35,813 nucleotides of DNA. It comes from Akkermansia muciniphila (lineage in GTDB: Bacteria; Verrucomicrobiota; Verrucomicrobiia; Chthoniobacterales; Chthoniobacteraceae). The notes beneath the pieces were generated by a model. The model saw only the letters and a list, made by a program, of their open reading frames with translations. It made no database searches and was not told the DNA's origin. How positions within the stretch are numbered: the stretch's first letter is position 1; each line of letters starts with the position of its first letter. The position numbers and the translations under genes are program-made. Below are positions 34,347-35,813 of this stretch, in pieces. The DNA is taken from assembly GCA_945874745.1 (NCBI GenBank), contig CAMCIN010000006.1, positions 1 through 35,813 of the forward strand. The letters run 5' to 3'.

Positions 34347-35732
34347 ATGAGACCCCCCTTTGTTCTCGGTGCTTCACTGGCTGCCGGCTTTTGTGCCGGT
34401 TTGCTTGTGCAGAGGGGCGCTCTTTCGCCCTCAGGGGCTTCCCTCGAAAGCGCGGTGGCCCCAGCGCAGCCTGCGCTGGCCGGCCTTCGTGCTACGGGTG
34501 CCGCAGATACTGACCCCGCTCCAGTACTGAGCGTGTCTGAAGGGGAAACCTTTAGCGCCCTTCCCAAGGAGCGCCAGACGGATGCGCTGGCACGTCTGAG
34601 CGCAAAGCTGCTCAAGGGAGGCGGGACGGGAGACATGCTGCTGCTTGCCAAGTTGGTCGGGGGCCTGGGTTTTGAGCAGGCGGCGACGATCTTGGAGCAG
34701 CTGCCCAAGGAGGCGGGTGCCAAGCCGGACCCCTCCGACGGAGCCAGAAGCGCTCTGGTCGAGCGGTTGGCGGCACTCGATCCCAACCGGGTCCTTGAGA
34801 TGGGACGGACCACTGAAGACCCCACACTTGCCCAGGCGGCGGTGGTGGCGCTGGCCCACAAAAGCGGCGCAGAGGCCATCCGCGCGCTCGCCCAACTGCC
34901 AGACAAGTTTCAGGCGAGCGTCGCCGCGGCGATGCGAGGGAGTTTCAACGACGGCCTCGCCAAGGCGTCAGGAAGCCTGGCCACCATGGCGGCGGCGCTG
35001 AAGGAAAATCCGCAGTTGCTGGGCCCCAAATCCCCCAGCGAGGGAGTGGTGCGCCGGTTCCTCGGGCAGGTGGCCTCGCAGGCCGCCGCCACCGATCCTG
35101 AGGCCACAATGGCGGAAGTGCGCAGGATGGCGGCCGGACTGGTTCAGCCCAAGCCTGGGGAGGATCCGAAGGTTGCGGAGAGCGCGCTAGTAGCCCGCAT
35201 TGGCTCCCAAATGACGCGGGCGATGCGCGCGGACGCTCCGGGATCCGAGCGTGTGGTTTTCGACTTGCTCGCCGACACCGAAAAAAACGAAGTGCAGGTG
35301 TCCCTCGAGGCTGCCGCCAGGTTTAGGAGTGGCGGGGTGGAAGATGCAATCCGGTTCGCGGAAAAACAAGGAAAGGAACAGTTTACGAAAAACGCAGCAG
35401 GTGGAGTGTGGTGGTCGCTGGCCCAACAGAACCGCTCCTCGGCGATGCAGTGGATTGAGACCCTTCCCCAAGGGGCTGTTCGGGATGGCGCGTTGAGTTC
35501 TCTCAGCCAGGAGGCGGCCTTTCGTACAAGAAGTTGGGGAGACAGCGGGGAAACGATCCGCGCCGGTGCCGAACTCCTTTCGCGCACCTCCAGGCTCGAC
35601 TACTACGCTTTGCTCGCCGGGCAAAGCCGCGGCGCAGGGGTTTCCCGGAGCGAGTTTATTGCGGGCCTCCCGCTGCCAGAGGCCGACAAGTCCGAGCTCC
35701 GCCGCAGGCTGGCTCCGATTCGCGCCAAATAG
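34347..35732 (+). CDS. Membrane-anchored helical-repeat-like protein of unknown function
   Basis: 461 residues from the ATG at 34347; four upstream in-frame codons begin with TTG and are not needed. An N-terminal hydrophobic stretch (FVLGASLAAGFCAGLLV) is a signal anchor or signal peptide. The rest is almost all helical and rich in Ala/Leu, with pairs such as GDMLLLAKLVGGLGFEQAATILEQLP and SGAEAIRALAQLP that recall HEAT/TPR-type solenoids. Such proteins are frequent in Verrucomicrobiota and uncharacterised. No catalytic motif is seen. The next gene starts 21 bases after its stop, so the two are probably one operon. Confidence 0.82.
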   Translation: MRPPFVLGASLAAGFCAGLLVQRGALSPSGASLESAVAPAQPALAGLRATGAADTDPAPVLSVSEGETFSALPKERQTDALARLSAKLLKGGGTGDMLLLAKLVGGLGFEQAATILEQLPKEAGAKPDPSDGARSALVERLAALDPNRVLEMGRTTEDPTLAQAAVVALAHKSGAEAIRALAQLPDKFQASVAAAMRGSFNDGLAKASGSLATMAAALKENPQLLGPKSPSEGVVRRFLGQVASQAAATDPEATMAEVRRMAAGLVQPKPGEDPKVAESALVARIGSQMTRAMRADAPGSERVVFDLLADTEKNEVQVSLEAAARFRSGGVEDAIRFAEKQGKEQFTKNAAGGVWWSLAQQNRSSAMQWIETLPQGAVRDGALSSLSQEAAFRTRSWGDSGETIRAGAELLSRTSRLDYYALLAGQSRGAGVSRSEFIAGLPLPEADKSELRRRLAPIRAK

Positions 35733-35753
35733 CGCCTACGCCGTTTTCTGCCC

Positions 35754-35813
35754 ATGTCTCCACGTCTTTTACTCCTGCTTAGTGCCGCCTCAACGGCGCT
35801 CGGGTTTCAGCTT
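35754..35813 (+). CDS. Start of an exported protein, cut by the window end
   Basis: The first 20 codons from the ATG at 35754 read as a signal peptide (MSPRLLLLLSAASTALGFQL). The gene begins 21 bases after the previous stop and continues out of the window. Nothing can be said about its function. Confidence 0.6.
   Translation, partial: MSPRLLLLLSAASTALGFQL

Overview
The window looks like a chromosomal segment from a member of the phylum Verrucomicrobiota (PVC superphylum) with a GC-rich genome. The main clue is a set of protein types typical of that group: a cytochrome/DUF1549/DUF1553 protein paired with a DUF1501 Tat-exported protein, secreted PQQ-like beta-propellers, a ThuA-domain protein and a sorbosone-dehydrogenase-like propeller. 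Almost no start codon has a Shine-Dalgarno sequence. The placement is an inference from gene content; there is no rRNA or tRNA here to confirm it.

Layout. Positions 1-5760 hold the 3' end of a truncated gene (+), then a minus-strand run: an FAD-dependent amine-oxidase-type protein, a PQQ-like secreted propeller, a 730-residue protein with two complete PilT-type ATPase units, and a small secreted protein. A YheS-type ABC-F ATPase (5884-7491, +) faces a LysR regulator (7513-8439, -). The regulator is divergent from a three-gene unit (8547-12289): an azurin-like copper domain fused to a second domain, a sorbosone-dehydrogenase-like propeller, and a sugar-phosphate isomerase/epimerase. A perfect inverted repeat in the divergent promoter region is a candidate operator. 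A second PQQ-like protein and a ThuA protein follow on the minus strand. Next comes the lower-glycolysis operon gap-pgk-tpiA (15470-18642), with a strong GC hairpin at each gene junction.

From 18681 to 20333 lies what may be an acquired patch: a solitary beta-class DNA methyltransferase and an IS200/REP-associated Y1 transposase inactivated by a nonsense codon. A long minus-strand directon follows (31179 down to 20561): serine hydrolase, DUF1553 protein, DUF1501 protein, WD40-like protein, a secreted TolB-propeller/M28 peptidase/PDZ protein, an SDR oxidoreductase, and finally a bacterial nitric oxide synthase oxygenase. The synthase starts inside the end of the SDR gene, so the two are probably coupled. 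It has all the main haem, arginine and pterin signature motifs but no reductase domain, so it must borrow electrons from elsewhere.

The right end (31324-35813, +) carries rpmB (bL28), a 67-residue conserved-looking small protein, a strong intrinsic terminator, a flagellin, a 283-residue protein with two 25-residue helical repeats, a membrane-anchored helical protein, and the start of one more exported protein. No other flagellar gene is in view.

The most interesting items are the nitric oxide synthase with its coupled SDR, the tandem PilT fusion, the azurin-domain fusion with its divergent LysR gene and candidate operator, the hairpins in the glycolytic operon, and a pair of dispersed intergenic repeats in opposite orientation.
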